Origin: CAZCYE01 sp964502775
GTDB taxonomy: Bacteria; Actinomycetota; Acidimicrobiia; IMCC26256; PALSA-555
Assembly (NCBI GenBank): GCA_964502775.1
Contig: CAZCYE010000024.1
Coordinates: 1-21,447 of the forward strand
Direction: 5' to 3'
Length of the DNA: 21,447 nucleotides
The notes below the pieces were generated by a model. The model was not told where the DNA came from and made no database searches. It saw only the letters and a list, made by a program, of their open reading frames with translations. The position numbers and the translations under genes are program-made. Positions 1 through 7,932 of this stretch are shown here, one piece after another. Numbering within the stretch: the first letter of the stretch is position 1; every line of letters begins with the position of its first letter.

Positions 1-484
1 GGGTGCCGCCGGGACGCGTGGACTCCGCGGCCGGCGACGGGGCCGATGCCGACGGCGCCGATGCCGACGGCGCCGCGGGGCGCGTATCGCCGATCCTGGG
101 CTTGGGCGCGGGTCCCACGGACGCCTTCGACGATCCCGACGCCAGGCCCGCGTCCTCGCGCGCGACCACGGCGACGTCGTCCGCGGTCAACCCATCGTCC
201 GCGAGAGCGTCGGTGTGGTCATCGCCCGCGTGCGGGCCCGCGGTGGAGCGCTCACCGGTTGCGGATCCGCCGCTCGACGCCGGGCTGCGCTTGCGGTTGC
301 GCCCGCCGCGTGAGCCACGGCGACGCCGGCGTGGCGCTCCGGTGGCCCCGCCGTTGGGCGAGCTGGGAGCTGCAGGGTCCGGCGCCTCAGGCGTCGGGGG
401 CGCCCCCGGAGCAGATCGGGTGCTGGCACTCGGGGAGCCGGCAGCGTGGGAGGCGGGGGCCTCCGGTTGCACATCGTCGGGCAT
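1..484 (-). CDS. rne: Ribonuclease E/G, N-terminal part (runs off the left edge)
   Basis: This is the 5' part of a gene that continues beyond base 1; 161 codons are visible with no stop. The start is ATG at 484-482, with AAAGGA at 492-497 seven bases upstream, 15 bp after the DUF2344 stop. The visible protein is disordered: Ala/Pro/Ser-rich from residue 1 to about 50, then an arginine-rich block (PRRRRRGSRGGRNRKR, about residues 51-66), then more Ala/Pro/Ser/Asp-rich sequence. Actinobacterial RNase E/G proteins commonly carry such an N-terminal extension ahead of the S1 and catalytic domains, which here would lie outside the window. The identification comes from the basic RGG-like block and from position: in Streptomyces and relatives this gene follows the radical SAM/DUF2344 pair and precedes rplU-rpmA. 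If right, the product processes rRNA and degrades mRNA. Another basic, disordered protein cannot be excluded. Confidence 0.68.
   Translation of the reverse strand, partial: MPDDVQPEAPASHAAGSPSASTRSAPGAPPTPEAPDPAAPSSPNGGATGAPRRRRRGSRGGRNRKRSPASSGGSATGERSTAGPHAGDDHTDALADDGLTADDVAVVAREDAGLASGSSKASVGPAPKPRIGDTRPAAPSASAPSASAPSPAAESTRPGGT
42..71. repeat. Perfect 15-bp tandem duplication inside the rne-like gene
   Basis: The 15-mer GCCGATGCCGACGGC occurs at 42-56 and again, unchanged, at 57-71; the first three bases of a third copy follow at 72-74. On the coding (minus) strand it encodes a five-residue Ala/Pro/Ser repeat (APSAS twice) in the disordered extension. Gain or loss of a unit keeps the reading frame, so the protein can vary in length here without being broken. 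Confidence 0.85.
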
Positions 485-499
485 GTCGTCGTCCTTTGC
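485..499 (-). promoter_or_regulatory. Ribosome binding site deciding the start of the rne-like gene
   Basis: AAAGGA (rc of 492-497) lies in the 15-bp gap after the DUF2344 stop and ends seven bases before ATG 484. A second ATG at 508-506 opens a 72-codon frame that ends at 387 and overlaps the DUF2344 end. That frame has no such site and no recognisable product, so ATG 484 is preferred. Confidence 0.6.
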
Positions 500-1258
500 T
501 CATCTCGCACACGCCTCCAGCGCGCGCGGGCTCGCCCCCAACGGGGCGAGCAGGGCGCGATCGGCTTCCAGCGGCTCCAGCCGCGCGCCGTCGCGTTCGA
601 TCCATTGCCGGGTGCGGAGCACCCGGTCCTCACCGTCGCCCACCGCGACCCCGGCGAGCTCCCGCAACGCCGCGAGCAGCTCGCCCGGGCGTGGCGGCCG
701 GGGATCGGCAGACACATCTGCGTCGAGCCGGACCTGGGATCCGTCGTCCACCACGTGGAGGTGGTGGAGCAGCGGCCGGAGGTCCAGCGAGACGGCGCGA
801 CCCTTGCGAACGGTCGCCACCAACAACGATGTCGACCGCAACGCCTGGTCCACCGCGAACTGGAGATCGGCTGCCGGAAAGGCGTCGACGCCGACGCGGT
901 ACTCGATGGCCGTGACCGTCTCCTGGAGCGATGCGGCCTTCGGCTGAAGCGGTGCCACACCGGTGACCGCGATCCCCTCGGGCAGCGCCGGGCCGAGTCG
1001 CACGGCGAGGTCGTCCAACTCGATCGGGTCGACCACCTCGAAGTCGAGGTACTCGGCGTCACTCTCGTGGCCCACCGACAGCGCAAACCCGAAGCTGACC
1101 CGCGGGCGGGGCGAGAAGCCCTGGGTGAAGGCGAGTGGCACCTGCTCTACCCGCAACGCGCGCTCGAACGCGCGAGCCACGTCACGGTGCGAGATGAACC
1201 GCACCTTGCCCCGCTTGGCAAAGCGAAGACGGACGGGAAACCGGGCGTCAGTGCGCAC
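500..1258 (-). CDS. DUF2344 / TIGR03936-family radical SAM-linked protein
   Basis: This encodes 252 residues from GTG 1258-1256, overlapping the end of the upstream radical SAM gene by 11 bp. A longer frame reaches back to 1471, but its extra 71 codons only shadow the radical SAM gene, so the overlap start is chosen. The N-terminus shows the family signature: RLRFAKRGKVRFISHRDV at about residues 10-27, then TQGFSPRPRVSFG and LSVGHESDAEYLD. The family is known as a stand-alone partner encoded next to, or fused with, the TIGR03960 radical SAM protein; its exact reaction is not established as far as I know. The coupling here supports a joint function, and placement before rne hints at an RNA-related role, which is inference. 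Confidence 0.9.
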   Translation of the reverse strand: MRTDARFPVRLRFAKRGKVRFISHRDVARAFERALRVEQVPLAFTQGFSPRPRVSFGFALSVGHESDAEYLDFEVVDPIELDDLAVRLGPALPEGIAVTGVAPLQPKAASLQETVTAIEYRVGVDAFPAADLQFAVDQALRSTSLLVATVRKGRAVSLDLRPLLHHLHVVDDGSQVRLDADVSADPRPPRPGELLAALRELAGVAVGDGEDRVLRTRQWIERDGARLEPLEADRALLAPLGASPRALEACAR

Positions 1259-3188
1259 GAACCGTCTCCACGAAGCGCACGGGGATCTGCGCGCCGCGCC
1301 CCAGATCCTGGCCGGTCCCCTGGCTCCCACCGGCTGGGGCCACGGGCGAGGCGACCACGTGCTCGAGTGCGTGGTCGGTGCACACCCCGCAGTCGTAGCA
1401 CGGGGTCCAACGGCAATCGGGGAGCCCGTGCTCGGCGAGCGCAGCCTGCCAGTCCTGCCAGAGGAAATCACGGTGCAGGCCGGCCGAGACGTGGTCCCAG
1501 GGGAGCGCCTCGTGCTCGTGGCGGTGGCGAGTGACGTACCAATCGGGGTCGATGCCCTCCGCGGCGCACGCGCGTGTCCAGCGCTCGAGGTCGAAGCGCT
1601 CGCTCCACTCCTGGAACGTCCCGCCGTCGCGCCAGACGCGCTCGATCACCGCGCCCACCCGCCGGTCACCCCGGCTCACCAGCCCTTCGACGAACGACGC
1701 ATCCGGGTCGTGCCAGCGGACCTGCACGCCGGTGCGGCGCACGCCGTCCCGCACGAGACCCACCTTGCGCCGCAGCTCGGATGACCCGTTCTGGCCGAAC
1801 CACTGGAACGGCGTGTGCGCCTTGGGTACGAACCCCCCGACCGACGCGGTCACACTCGCCCGCGCGTGGTAGCGCCGCCCGATTCCCACCACGTTGCGGG
1901 CCAGCTCCGCAATGCCACGCGTGTCCTCGTCGGTCTCGGTGGGCAGCCCGACGAGGAAGTACAGCTTCATGCGCCGCCAGCCCTCCGAGTACGCCGCTTC
2001 GGCCGCGCCGTAGAGGTCCTCCTCGGTGATCAGCTTGTTGATCACCTGGCGCATCCTCCACGTACCGGCCTCCGGAGCGAAGGTGAGCCCCGTGCGCCGC
2101 ACGCTTTGGATCTCACTGGCGATGCCCACCGTGAAGGCGTCCACCCGGAGGGACGGCAACGACAGCGCAACGCAACCCGTGCCCTCCTGGGAACGCGCGA
2201 GGTCGCTCACCACGGCATCGATGCCCGAGAAGTCGGCGCTCGAGAGGCTCGTGAGGGTCACCTCGTCGTAGCCGGTGCGCCGCAGCCCGTCGCGCACCAT
2301 GGTGCGGACCTGATCGGCGGGGCGCTCACGTACCGGGCGCGTGATCATCCCGGCCTGGCAGAACCGGCAGCCGCGCGTGCAGCCCCGGAAGATCTCCACG
2401 TTGAGCCGGTCGTGGACCACCTCCATCAGCGGCACGAGCTGGTTCCGGGGGTACGGCCAGTCGCCGAGGTCGGCCACGGTGCGCTTCTCCACGCGGTCGG
2501 GCACGCCCGGGTACCGCGGTGCGATCGAGACGAGGAACGGACCGTCGTAGGTGACGTCGTAGAGGGAGGGGACGTAGACGCCCGGAACGGTCGCGAGGTC
2601 GCGGAGCACTTCCTCGCGATGCCGCCGTCCGCCCCGCTTCCAGGCGACGATGACCTCGTTGACCTCGCCGACCACCTCCTCACCGTCGCCGACCACGAAG
2701 GCATCCACGAAGTCGGCAAGGGGCTCGGGGTTGTAGGCGCAGTGACCGCCCGCGATCACCAGCGGGTGGGTGCTCGTCCGGTCCGCAGCGCGCACGGGCA
2801 CGCCGGCCAGGTCGATGCAGTTCAGGACGTTGGTGAACACGAGCTCGGCCGAGAGGTTGAAGGCGAGCACGTCGAAGTCGCCGGCCGGTCGGTGACCCTC
2901 CACCGAGAACAGCGGGAGCCCACGGGCGCGCAACTCCCCCTCGAGGTCGACCCAGGGCGCGTACGCCCGTTCGGCCGCCGCGTCGTCTCGCTCGTTGAGG
3001 ATCTCGTAGAGGATCTGGAGCCCCTGGTTGGGGAGCCCGATCTCGTAGGTGTCGGGGTAGAGGAGCAACCAGGACGCCCGAGCCGGACTGTGGTGCGGCA
3101 GGACGCTGCCCCGCTCCATCCCGATGTACCGAGCGGGCTTCTCGACCCGGGCCAGCAGAGGTTCGATCCTCGGCCACAGGGTGATCAT
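1248..3188 (-). CDS. TIGR03960-family B12-type radical SAM protein
   Basis: The protein has 646 residues from ATG 3188-3186. The N-terminal half (about residues 35-160) resembles the cobalamin-binding-like domain of B12-type radical SAM enzymes, with LLLYPDTYEIGLPNQGLQILY and a conserved GGHCAYNPEP. The core carries the iron-sulfur cluster motif CTRGCRFC (C270, C274, C277) followed by QAG. A SAM-barrel run (TLTSLSSADFSG, FAPEAGTWRMR, KLYFLVGLPTETDED) follows. The C-terminus has a second cysteine set (C592, C597, C600, C603) in a DCRWTPCYDCGVC segment, which may bind metal. The domain order is typical of the family. It is translationally coupled to DUF2344. The substrate is unknown; a role in RNA modification is only suggested by the neighbours. 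A TAGACT box lies 10 bases before the start and no strong ribosome site is visible. Confidence 0.93.
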   Translation of the reverse strand: MITLWPRIEPLLARVEKPARYIGMERGSVLPHHSPARASWLLLYPDTYEIGLPNQGLQILYEILNERDDAAAERAYAPWVDLEGELRARGLPLFSVEGHRPAGDFDVLAFNLSAELVFTNVLNCIDLAGVPVRAADRTSTHPLVIAGGHCAYNPEPLADFVDAFVVGDGEEVVGEVNEVIVAWKRGGRRHREEVLRDLATVPGVYVPSLYDVTYDGPFLVSIAPRYPGVPDRVEKRTVADLGDWPYPRNQLVPLMEVVHDRLNVEIFRGCTRGCRFCQAGMITRPVRERPADQVRTMVRDGLRRTGYDEVTLTSLSSADFSGIDAVVSDLARSQEGTGCVALSLPSLRVDAFTVGIASEIQSVRRTGLTFAPEAGTWRMRQVINKLITEEDLYGAAEAAYSEGWRRMKLYFLVGLPTETDEDTRGIAELARNVVGIGRRYHARASVTASVGGFVPKAHTPFQWFGQNGSSELRRKVGLVRDGVRRTGVQVRWHDPDASFVEGLVSRGDRRVGAVIERVWRDGGTFQEWSERFDLERWTRACAAEGIDPDWYVTRHRHEHEALPWDHVSAGLHRDFLWQDWQAALAEHGLPDCRWTPCYDCGVCTDHALEHVVASPVAPAGGSQGTGQDLGRGAQIPVRFVETVRAH

Positions 3189-3198
3189 GTTCCCGACC

Positions 3199-3204
3199 AG
3201 TCTA
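3199..3204 (-). promoter_or_regulatory. Possible -10 box TAGACT before the radical SAM gene
   Basis: On the minus strand TAGACT fits the actinobacterial TAnnnT -10 pattern and ends 10 bases before ATG 3188, in the 79-bp gap after rodA. No matching -35 was found at 17-18 bp spacing. The same hexamer precedes valS. If used, the leader would be only a few bases long. Confidence 0.35.
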
Positions 3205-3267
3205 GGCGCCCGGCGCTCGGTCGGCCCCGATCGATCGTGGGTGACCCGCCACGGACCTCGTGAGCCA

Positions 3268-4419
3268 TCAGGAGAAGCGGCGCGCGTGCACGTTGGCCAC
3301 GAGCGCGACCAGCGCGCAGCACGTGATCAGGCTCGATCCGCCGTAGCTCATGAACGGCAGCGGAATCCCCGTCACGGGCATGATCCCCATCGTCATGCCG
3401 ATGTTCTCGAAGATCATGAACCCGAACATCGAGAGCACACCCACGCACACGAGCGTGCCGTAGTGATCGCGGGCGAGGCGCGCGGCTCGCCAGGTGCGCC
3501 ACATCACGAGGGCGAACAGCCCCAGGAGCGTGGCCGCGCCCACGAAGCCCAGCTCCTCGCCCACCGCGGTGAAGATGAAGTCCGTGTGCTGCTCGGGCAC
3601 GAAGCCGAGCTGGGTCTGGGAGCCGCCGAACAGCCCCAGGCCGGAGAGGCCGCCGGCACCGAGCGCGTTCTGGGACTGGTTCACGCTGTACGCGTCGCCG
3701 TCGCCGCCGAAGGGGCCCGTGAGCCGATCGATCTGGTACTGCTTGAGAATCCCGAGGCTCACCACCGCGAAGACCAACGTGGCCGCCAGCAGTGCGAGCA
3801 CGACCAGGTACCGCCCCCGCACGCCGGCCACGGCCAGCAGCCCGATGACGCCGAAGAGCAGGACCATGTTGGTGCCGAGGTCGGGTTGGAGCTGCACCAG
3901 ACCGATCGGCACCAGCGCGAGGCCCACGATCACCGTGAGGCGCCAGGGATCGATGTCGCCCCGGTGCTCGTTGACGTAGCCCGCCAGGGCCACGACGAGA
4001 CCGAACTTGGCGAACTCGGACGGCTGGAGCTGGAATCCGAACGGCAGCTGGAACCAGGCCTGCGCGCCGTTGGCGGCAGAGCCCATCGGCGTGAGCACGA
4101 AGAGCAGGATCACCACCACGACGACGTAGGCGATCAGGGAGAAGTCGCGGAACTTGCGATAGTCCACCCGCAAGATCGCGATCCCGATCCCGATCCCGAT
4201 CGCGAGCGCCAGCACCTGGCGCTTGAGGTAGTACGTGGGATCGTCGTCGATGTGGCGCGATGCCGAGTAGATCATGACTAGCCCCAGGATCGCGATGAGC
4301 GCGCACGCACCCAATAGGACCCAGTCGAGGCGGGACGCAAGATCGGATGAGAGAATCGGTCGGCTTCGGCGAGTGGCACCGGCTCGCAGGTAGCGACGGT
4401 CCCGGGTGCTGAGCGCCAT
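3268..4419 (-). CDS. rodA: Rod-complex peptidoglycan glycosyltransferase RodA (SEDS family)
   Basis: RodA polymerises lipid II into glycan strands in the membrane, working with a class B PBP during cell elongation. The 383-residue protein is almost entirely hydrophobic, with about 10 membrane segments from residue 33 on. SEDS signatures are present: LQPSEFAKF (131-139), LQPDLGT (177-183), VPEQHTDFIF (274-283) with D280 at the position of the catalytic acid described for RodA, GEELGF (287-292), and TGIPLPFMSYGGSS (350-363). The ATG at 4419-4417 shares one base with the PBP2 stop (TGATG), with GAGGTGG upstream inside mrdA. FtsW is the alternative. The neighbouring mreBCD-mrdA genes and the lack of a division cluster favour RodA. 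Confidence 0.95.
   Translation of the reverse strand: MALSTRDRRYLRAGATRRSRPILSSDLASRLDWVLLGACALIAILGLVMIYSASRHIDDDPTYYLKRQVLALAIGIGIGIAILRVDYRKFRDFSLIAYVVVVVILLFVLTPMGSAANGAQAWFQLPFGFQLQPSEFAKFGLVVALAGYVNEHRGDIDPWRLTVIVGLALVPIGLVQLQPDLGTNMVLLFGVIGLLAVAGVRGRYLVVLALLAATLVFAVVSLGILKQYQIDRLTGPFGGDGDAYSVNQSQNALGAGGLSGLGLFGGSQTQLGFVPEQHTDFIFTAVGEELGFVGAATLLGLFALVMWRTWRAARLARDHYGTLVCVGVLSMFGFMIFENIGMTMGIMPVTGIPLPFMSYGGSSLITCCALVALVANVHARRFS
4174..4203. repeat. Hexamer tandem repeat inside rodA
   Basis: Five hexamers stand in a row: GATCGC, three copies of GATCCC, GATCGC. On the coding strand they give an alternating Ile-Gly stretch (GIGIGIGI) in an early membrane helix. Slippage by a unit would add or remove two residues and keep the frame. 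Confidence 0.85.
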
Positions 4420-6401
4420 CAGTCACCACCTCGGGGCTGGCGAACGGTGACCCCACGAGGATTGAGGTTGCCGAAGAGCGCATCGATGATCCGGCGCGCG
4501 ATCGGTGCGGCCGTCGCGCCACCGAACCCGCCTTGCTCCACCACCACGGCAACCACGTACTGGGGGGTGTTGGTGTCGGGCGGCGGGTTCGGGTTCACCA
4601 TTCCCACGAACAGCGCGTTGTCCTGCTTGTTGATGCTCTCCGAGGTGCCGGTCTTCCCCGCGAGCTGCCCGCTGGTGTAGCCGCCGAAGGCGGCCGTCGC
4701 GGTCCCGTTGCCGGCGGTCACCGCGCCGATGAGTCCTGACATGATGGCGCCGCGCACCTCGGGGTCGAGGCCGGTGGTGTTGATCGGCTGCGCGGGCAGC
4801 TCGCGCAGCGTCTCCTCTCCGCCCGGCCCCAGAATGGCCTCGGCGAGGCGGGGCGAGTACACCGTGCCGCCGTTGAGGAAGGCGGCGTAGCCCGTGGCGA
4901 GCTGAAGGGGCGTCACCAGGAGGTCGCCCTGACCGATCGACAGGTTGGCGCTGTCACCCGGGAACCATTGTTGGTCTTGTTCCGGACCGTTCAGCTGCTC
5001 GATGAATTTCTTCTTCCACCGCTGATCAGGAACCCGTCCCGCCTGCTCATTGGGAAGCCCGCTGTTGCTCGACGCGCCGAACCCGTACGCGCGCGCGGTG
5101 CGTTGGATGCCGTTGCCCCGGCGCCGGATCTGACGGGCCGCGCCATCACTCTTGTTGTCGTCGTTCTTGCTGTACCAGGTCTTCCAGAACTTGAAGCCGA
5201 GGTTGTAGAAGTACACATCGCTCGAGACCGTGAGCGCCGAGGCGAGGTTCACGATCCCGTACTTGGAGTCGCGCGCGTTGCAGAACTCGCGCTCCTCGTA
5301 GGCGATGCAGCCCTGGTCGTTGAGCGTGAACTGCGGCGTCACCTGCTTGTTCTCGAGCGCGGCGATCGACGTGAACAGCTTCCAGGTGGAGCCCGGCGGG
5401 TACGCGCCCGAAGTCGCCCGATTGAGCAGTGGGTTGTTGCTCACATCCGAGGTAAGCGCTCGGTACTCCTCGGCGCTGAGCCCCTGCGAGAGCTTGATGG
5501 GGTCGAACGTGGGGTACGAAGCCATCGCCACCACCGAGCCGTCACGCGCGTCGAGCACCACCGTGGCGGCCCCGGTACCGTCATAGGTCGCGAACCGTTC
5601 CCGCACGTTGACGTCGCGGATCTCGCGAACCTGCTCCACACCTTGGCGCAGCGATTCCTCGGCGATGCGCTGGATGTCGAGATCCATGGTGAGCTGCACG
5701 TCGTTGCCGGCCTTGGCCGGCGTGTCGCTCACCACACGGACCAGGCGCCCCGCGCTGTCCACCTCGAGACGCCGCACGCGTGGTTGACCTCGCAGCTCGC
5801 TCTCGAAGACCCGCTCGACGCCCTCCTTGCCGATGACGTCTTCGCCGGTGTAGTTCTCGCTCTCGTTGAGCTGAATGTCCTCCGCGGACACCGAGCCGAC
5901 GTAGCCGAGCAAGTGGGCGGCGATCGCACCGTACGGATACACGCGTACCGTGCGCCGGGTCGCGATGATCCCGGGGAACTGCTCGGGACGCTCCTTGATG
6001 TACACGAGCGTCTCGTAGTCGACCCCGTCCATCACCGGGATGGGCTCGTACGCCGTGAGCCGCGGGTCTTCAGTTCGGGACCGCAGGGTCTTCTCCTTGA
6101 TCCCGAGCGTCTTAGCCAGGTTGGTGATCGCGATCTCCAGCTCGGTCTCCGACGTTCCCCGTCGAATGCGCACGCTGTTGACCACGGCGTTCTCGACGAT
6201 GATCCGACCTTGGCGATCGCGGATCGTGCCCCGGGCGCCGGGCTCCACGACGAGGCGTGTCTTGTTGGCCTTGGTGCGCGCGACGAAACTCTCGGCGTCG
6301 GTGACCTGGAGGAACCACAGGCGCACGAGGAGCCCCGAGAAAAGCGCCATCACGATCACGCCGATGACGGAGAGCCGAAGCCGGCCGTTGCTTTCGGTCA
6401 C
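4419..6401 (-). CDS. mrdA: Penicillin-binding protein 2 (class B transpeptidase of the Rod complex)
   Basis: The 660-residue protein starts at GTG 6401-6399. One membrane anchor (about residues 9-32) is followed by a pedestal/dimerisation domain and the transpeptidase domain. The active-site motifs are SxxK as STWK (338-341), SxN-type SSD (393-395) and KTGTS (583-587). The substrate is peptidoglycan stem peptide in the periplasm-like space, cross-linked in partnership with RodA. Conserved pedestal motifs include EPGARGTIRDRQGR near residue 53 and IGKEGVERVFE near 190. The third residue of the SxN motif is Asp rather than Asn, which also occurs in other PBP2 proteins. mreD lies 132 bp upstream and rodA overlaps its stop, so mrdA and rodA are almost certainly co-translated. 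The gene number for PBP2 varies in actinobacteria; the role is firm. Confidence 0.95.
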   Translation of the reverse strand: MTESNGRLRLSVIGVIVMALFSGLLVRLWFLQVTDAESFVARTKANKTRLVVEPGARGTIRDRQGRIIVENAVVNSVRIRRGTSETELEIAITNLAKTLGIKEKTLRSRTEDPRLTAYEPIPVMDGVDYETLVYIKERPEQFPGIIATRRTVRVYPYGAIAAHLLGYVGSVSAEDIQLNESENYTGEDVIGKEGVERVFESELRGQPRVRRLEVDSAGRLVRVVSDTPAKAGNDVQLTMDLDIQRIAEESLRQGVEQVREIRDVNVRERFATYDGTGAATVVLDARDGSVVAMASYPTFDPIKLSQGLSAEEYRALTSDVSNNPLLNRATSGAYPPGSTWKLFTSIAALENKQVTPQFTLNDQGCIAYEEREFCNARDSKYGIVNLASALTVSSDVYFYNLGFKFWKTWYSKNDDNKSDGAARQIRRRGNGIQRTARAYGFGASSNSGLPNEQAGRVPDQRWKKKFIEQLNGPEQDQQWFPGDSANLSIGQGDLLVTPLQLATGYAAFLNGGTVYSPRLAEAILGPGGEETLRELPAQPINTTGLDPEVRGAIMSGLIGAVTAGNGTATAAFGGYTSGQLAGKTGTSESINKQDNALFVGMVNPNPPPDTNTPQYVVAVVVEQGGFGGATAAPIARRIIDALFGNLNPRGVTVRQPRGGD

Positions 6402-6486
6402 GCTGGTATCACCCCGAGATGCTGCGCCCAGCCGTCACTGTCTTCAGCCCAGGCTACCGGCTGGCCCGCCGATCGCCGAGGGCAGG

Positions 6487-6513
6487 CCGAACGCCCCGAA
6501 CGCCGCGAACGCC
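6487..6513. repeat. Three 9-bp tandem units in the mreD-mrdA gap
   Basis: CCGAACGCC at 6487-6495 and 6496-6504 and GCGAACGCC at 6505-6513 stand head to tail, in the 132-bp non-coding stretch 6402-6533 after the mreD stop. I see no clear hairpin with a T-run and no obvious TAnnnT promoter in this gap. The repeats could be a protein-binding site or simple slippage. Confidence 0.75.
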
Positions 6514-6533
6514 GCGCACAGGCGCGGAGCGCG

Positions 6534-7046
6534 TCACCGCCCGAAGCGCGCCGGCCCCAGGTCGGCATCGCGGTTGGCCCAAGATACGAACGGGAAGATG
6601 GCGAGCGCGAGGAGGGCGTCGTAGAGCGCCCCGACCACGATGAGCTTCACGCTGTTGAGCGAGAAGTAGCCGTCCTTCCCCGCGATGCCGCCGACGATGG
6701 TGAAGATCGTGCCCCCGACCAGGCCGCCAATCGCTCCGAGAATCGGCCCGATGCTGCGCGACTCGCGTACGAACCCCTGCTGGAACATCCCGATCGCATA
6801 GCCAGCCAGTGCGAACGACAGTGCGGAGAGGCCTGCCGGCTTCTCCAGGAACATGTCCATGAACAAGCCGCTCAGGAAGCCGAAGACGAGCGCCGGCCGG
6901 GGGCCGAGCTCGTAGGCCATGGCCACGGTCGCCACCAGGCACAGCGAGGGCGTCGCGCCGAAGACACGCAGGGACGGAAAGAGCGTCGTCTGGAGCACCA
7001 CGAGCGCCACGACGAGCAGCACGAGCCGGAGACGGCGAGCGAGCAC
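6534..7046 (-). CDS. mreD: Rod shape-determining membrane protein MreD
   Basis: MreD is a small integral membrane protein of the elongasome that works with MreC. The 170 residues form five to six hydrophobic segments, starting with LRLVLLVVALVVLQTTLFP (about 7-25), a pattern seen at MreD N-termini. It contains ELGPRPALVFGFLSGLFMD and GYAIGMFQQ. The start is taken as GTG 7046-7044, 15 bp after the mreC stop. No good ribosome site precedes it, and no other in-frame start lies between it and the mreC stop. Identification relies mainly on hydrophobicity, size and position between mreC and mrdA. A 132-bp gap follows before mrdA. Confidence 0.9.
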   Translation of the reverse strand: MLARRLRLVLLVVALVVLQTTLFPSLRVFGATPSLCLVATVAMAYELGPRPALVFGFLSGLFMDMFLEKPAGLSALSFALAGYAIGMFQQGFVRESRSIGPILGAIGGLVGGTIFTIVGGIAGKDGYFSLNSVKLIVVGALYDALLALAIFPFVSWANRDADLGPARFGR

Positions 7047-7061
7047 GGTGCGGGTGCGGCG

Positions 7062-7910
7062 CTACGCGCCGTTGCCGTTCGCCGGCTGCGCCGCCGGCTC
7101 GGGCCAGCGGAGCACCTTCACGAACTCCACGTCGTCGAGCGCCACCAGCGGCGCGAGGAAGATCCGGGGCTCGAAGTCGCCCGGCTCCCGCTCGATCCGC
7201 AGCACGCGGCCGACGGGCACATCGGGCGGGAAGGCGCCGTTGAGTACGGCGGCGGTGAACAGCAACTCGCCCTCGGAGACCTCGACGCGGGGATTCGAGA
7301 GGAACGTGAGGCGCATCTCACGATCACCGGGGCGTCCTTCGGCGATCCCGCGCTCCTTGCTCACCTCGAGGCGGACCCCCACCCCGAAGCCCGGGTTGTC
7401 GAGGAGCGTGACCGTGGAACGCGTGCTCGCCGTCGCGGTGACCTTGCCCACGAGGCCGCCGCCGGTCACGACGGGCTGGCCCACCCGGATCCCCTGGTTC
7501 GTCCCCTTGTTGATCTGGACCGTGCGTTCGAAGTCGCCGGGCGCGCCGCTCACCACCCGAGCTGCCACCGCTGTCGCGTCCTCGATCGTGGGGAGATCGA
7601 GGAGTCGCTCGAGCTCGCCGACCGCGGACCCCACCGCTCGGCGGCGGCGCAGCCGACCCTCCAGCTCGGCGATGCGGCGATCCTGGCGCTCCACCCGCTC
7701 CCGCAGCGACCCACCGCTCGTGAGATCGGTCACGGGTGAGACCACCGAGTCCACGACCGATTCCACCGGGTCGACCACATTTCGCGTCGCGTTGCGAACC
7801 GTGTTGATCACGCCGCTGCCCCGCGAATCGAGCGTCACCAGGATCAACGCACTCACGACGATCAGCAGGAGCAGGGAGCGACCGCCGGTGTCGCGTCGTT
7901 GAACCACCAT
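7062..7910 (-). CDS. mreC: Rod shape-determining protein MreC
   Basis: MreC links MreB inside the cell to PBP2 outside and activates it. The 282-residue protein has an N-terminal anchor (about residues 12-27), a linker, a coiled-coil segment rich in Arg/Glu (about 69-105, LRERVERQDRRIAELEGRLRR) and the paired beta-barrel domain. Family motifs are visible: TVQINKGTNQGIRVGQPVV, GGGLVGKV, STVTLLDNPGFGVGVR and VPVGRVLRIE. The start is ATG 7910-7908, with a GAGG-containing stretch just upstream. The gap to mreB is 22 bp and to mreD 15 bp, as expected for an operon. The short Pro/Ala/Asn tail is unremarkable. Confidence 0.95.
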   Translation of the reverse strand: MVVQRRDTGGRSLLLLIVVSALILVTLDSRGSGVINTVRNATRNVVDPVESVVDSVVSPVTDLTSGGSLRERVERQDRRIAELEGRLRRRRAVGSAVGELERLLDLPTIEDATAVAARVVSGAPGDFERTVQINKGTNQGIRVGQPVVTGGGLVGKVTATASTRSTVTLLDNPGFGVGVRLEVSKERGIAEGRPGDREMRLTFLSNPRVEVSEGELLFTAAVLNGAFPPDVPVGRVLRIEREPGDFEPRIFLAPLVALDDVEFVKVLRWPEPAAQPANGNGA

Positions 7911-7932
7911 GCGCGCCTCGCCGAGGCCCCGA

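Noticed and set aside
387..605. 72-codon minus-strand frame overlapping DUF2344 and the rne-like gene
   Set aside because: It runs out of frame with both supported genes, has no ribosome site at its own start, and its product resembles nothing I know.
4174..4203. Hexamer array as a phase-variation switch in rodA
   Set aside because: The unit is six bases, so slippage never breaks the frame; it fits simple Gly-Ile coding in a membrane helix.
4968..7739. 923-codon plus-strand frame opposite mrdA-mreD-mreC
   Set aside because: It is antisense to three well-supported genes, with His/Glu/Arg-rich composition and no recognisable domain.
7915..7927. GCCTCG-C-CGAGGC palindrome between mreB and mreC
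   Set aside because: The central loop is too small for a stable hairpin, it overlaps the mreC ribosome site region, and short GC palindromes are expected at this base composition.
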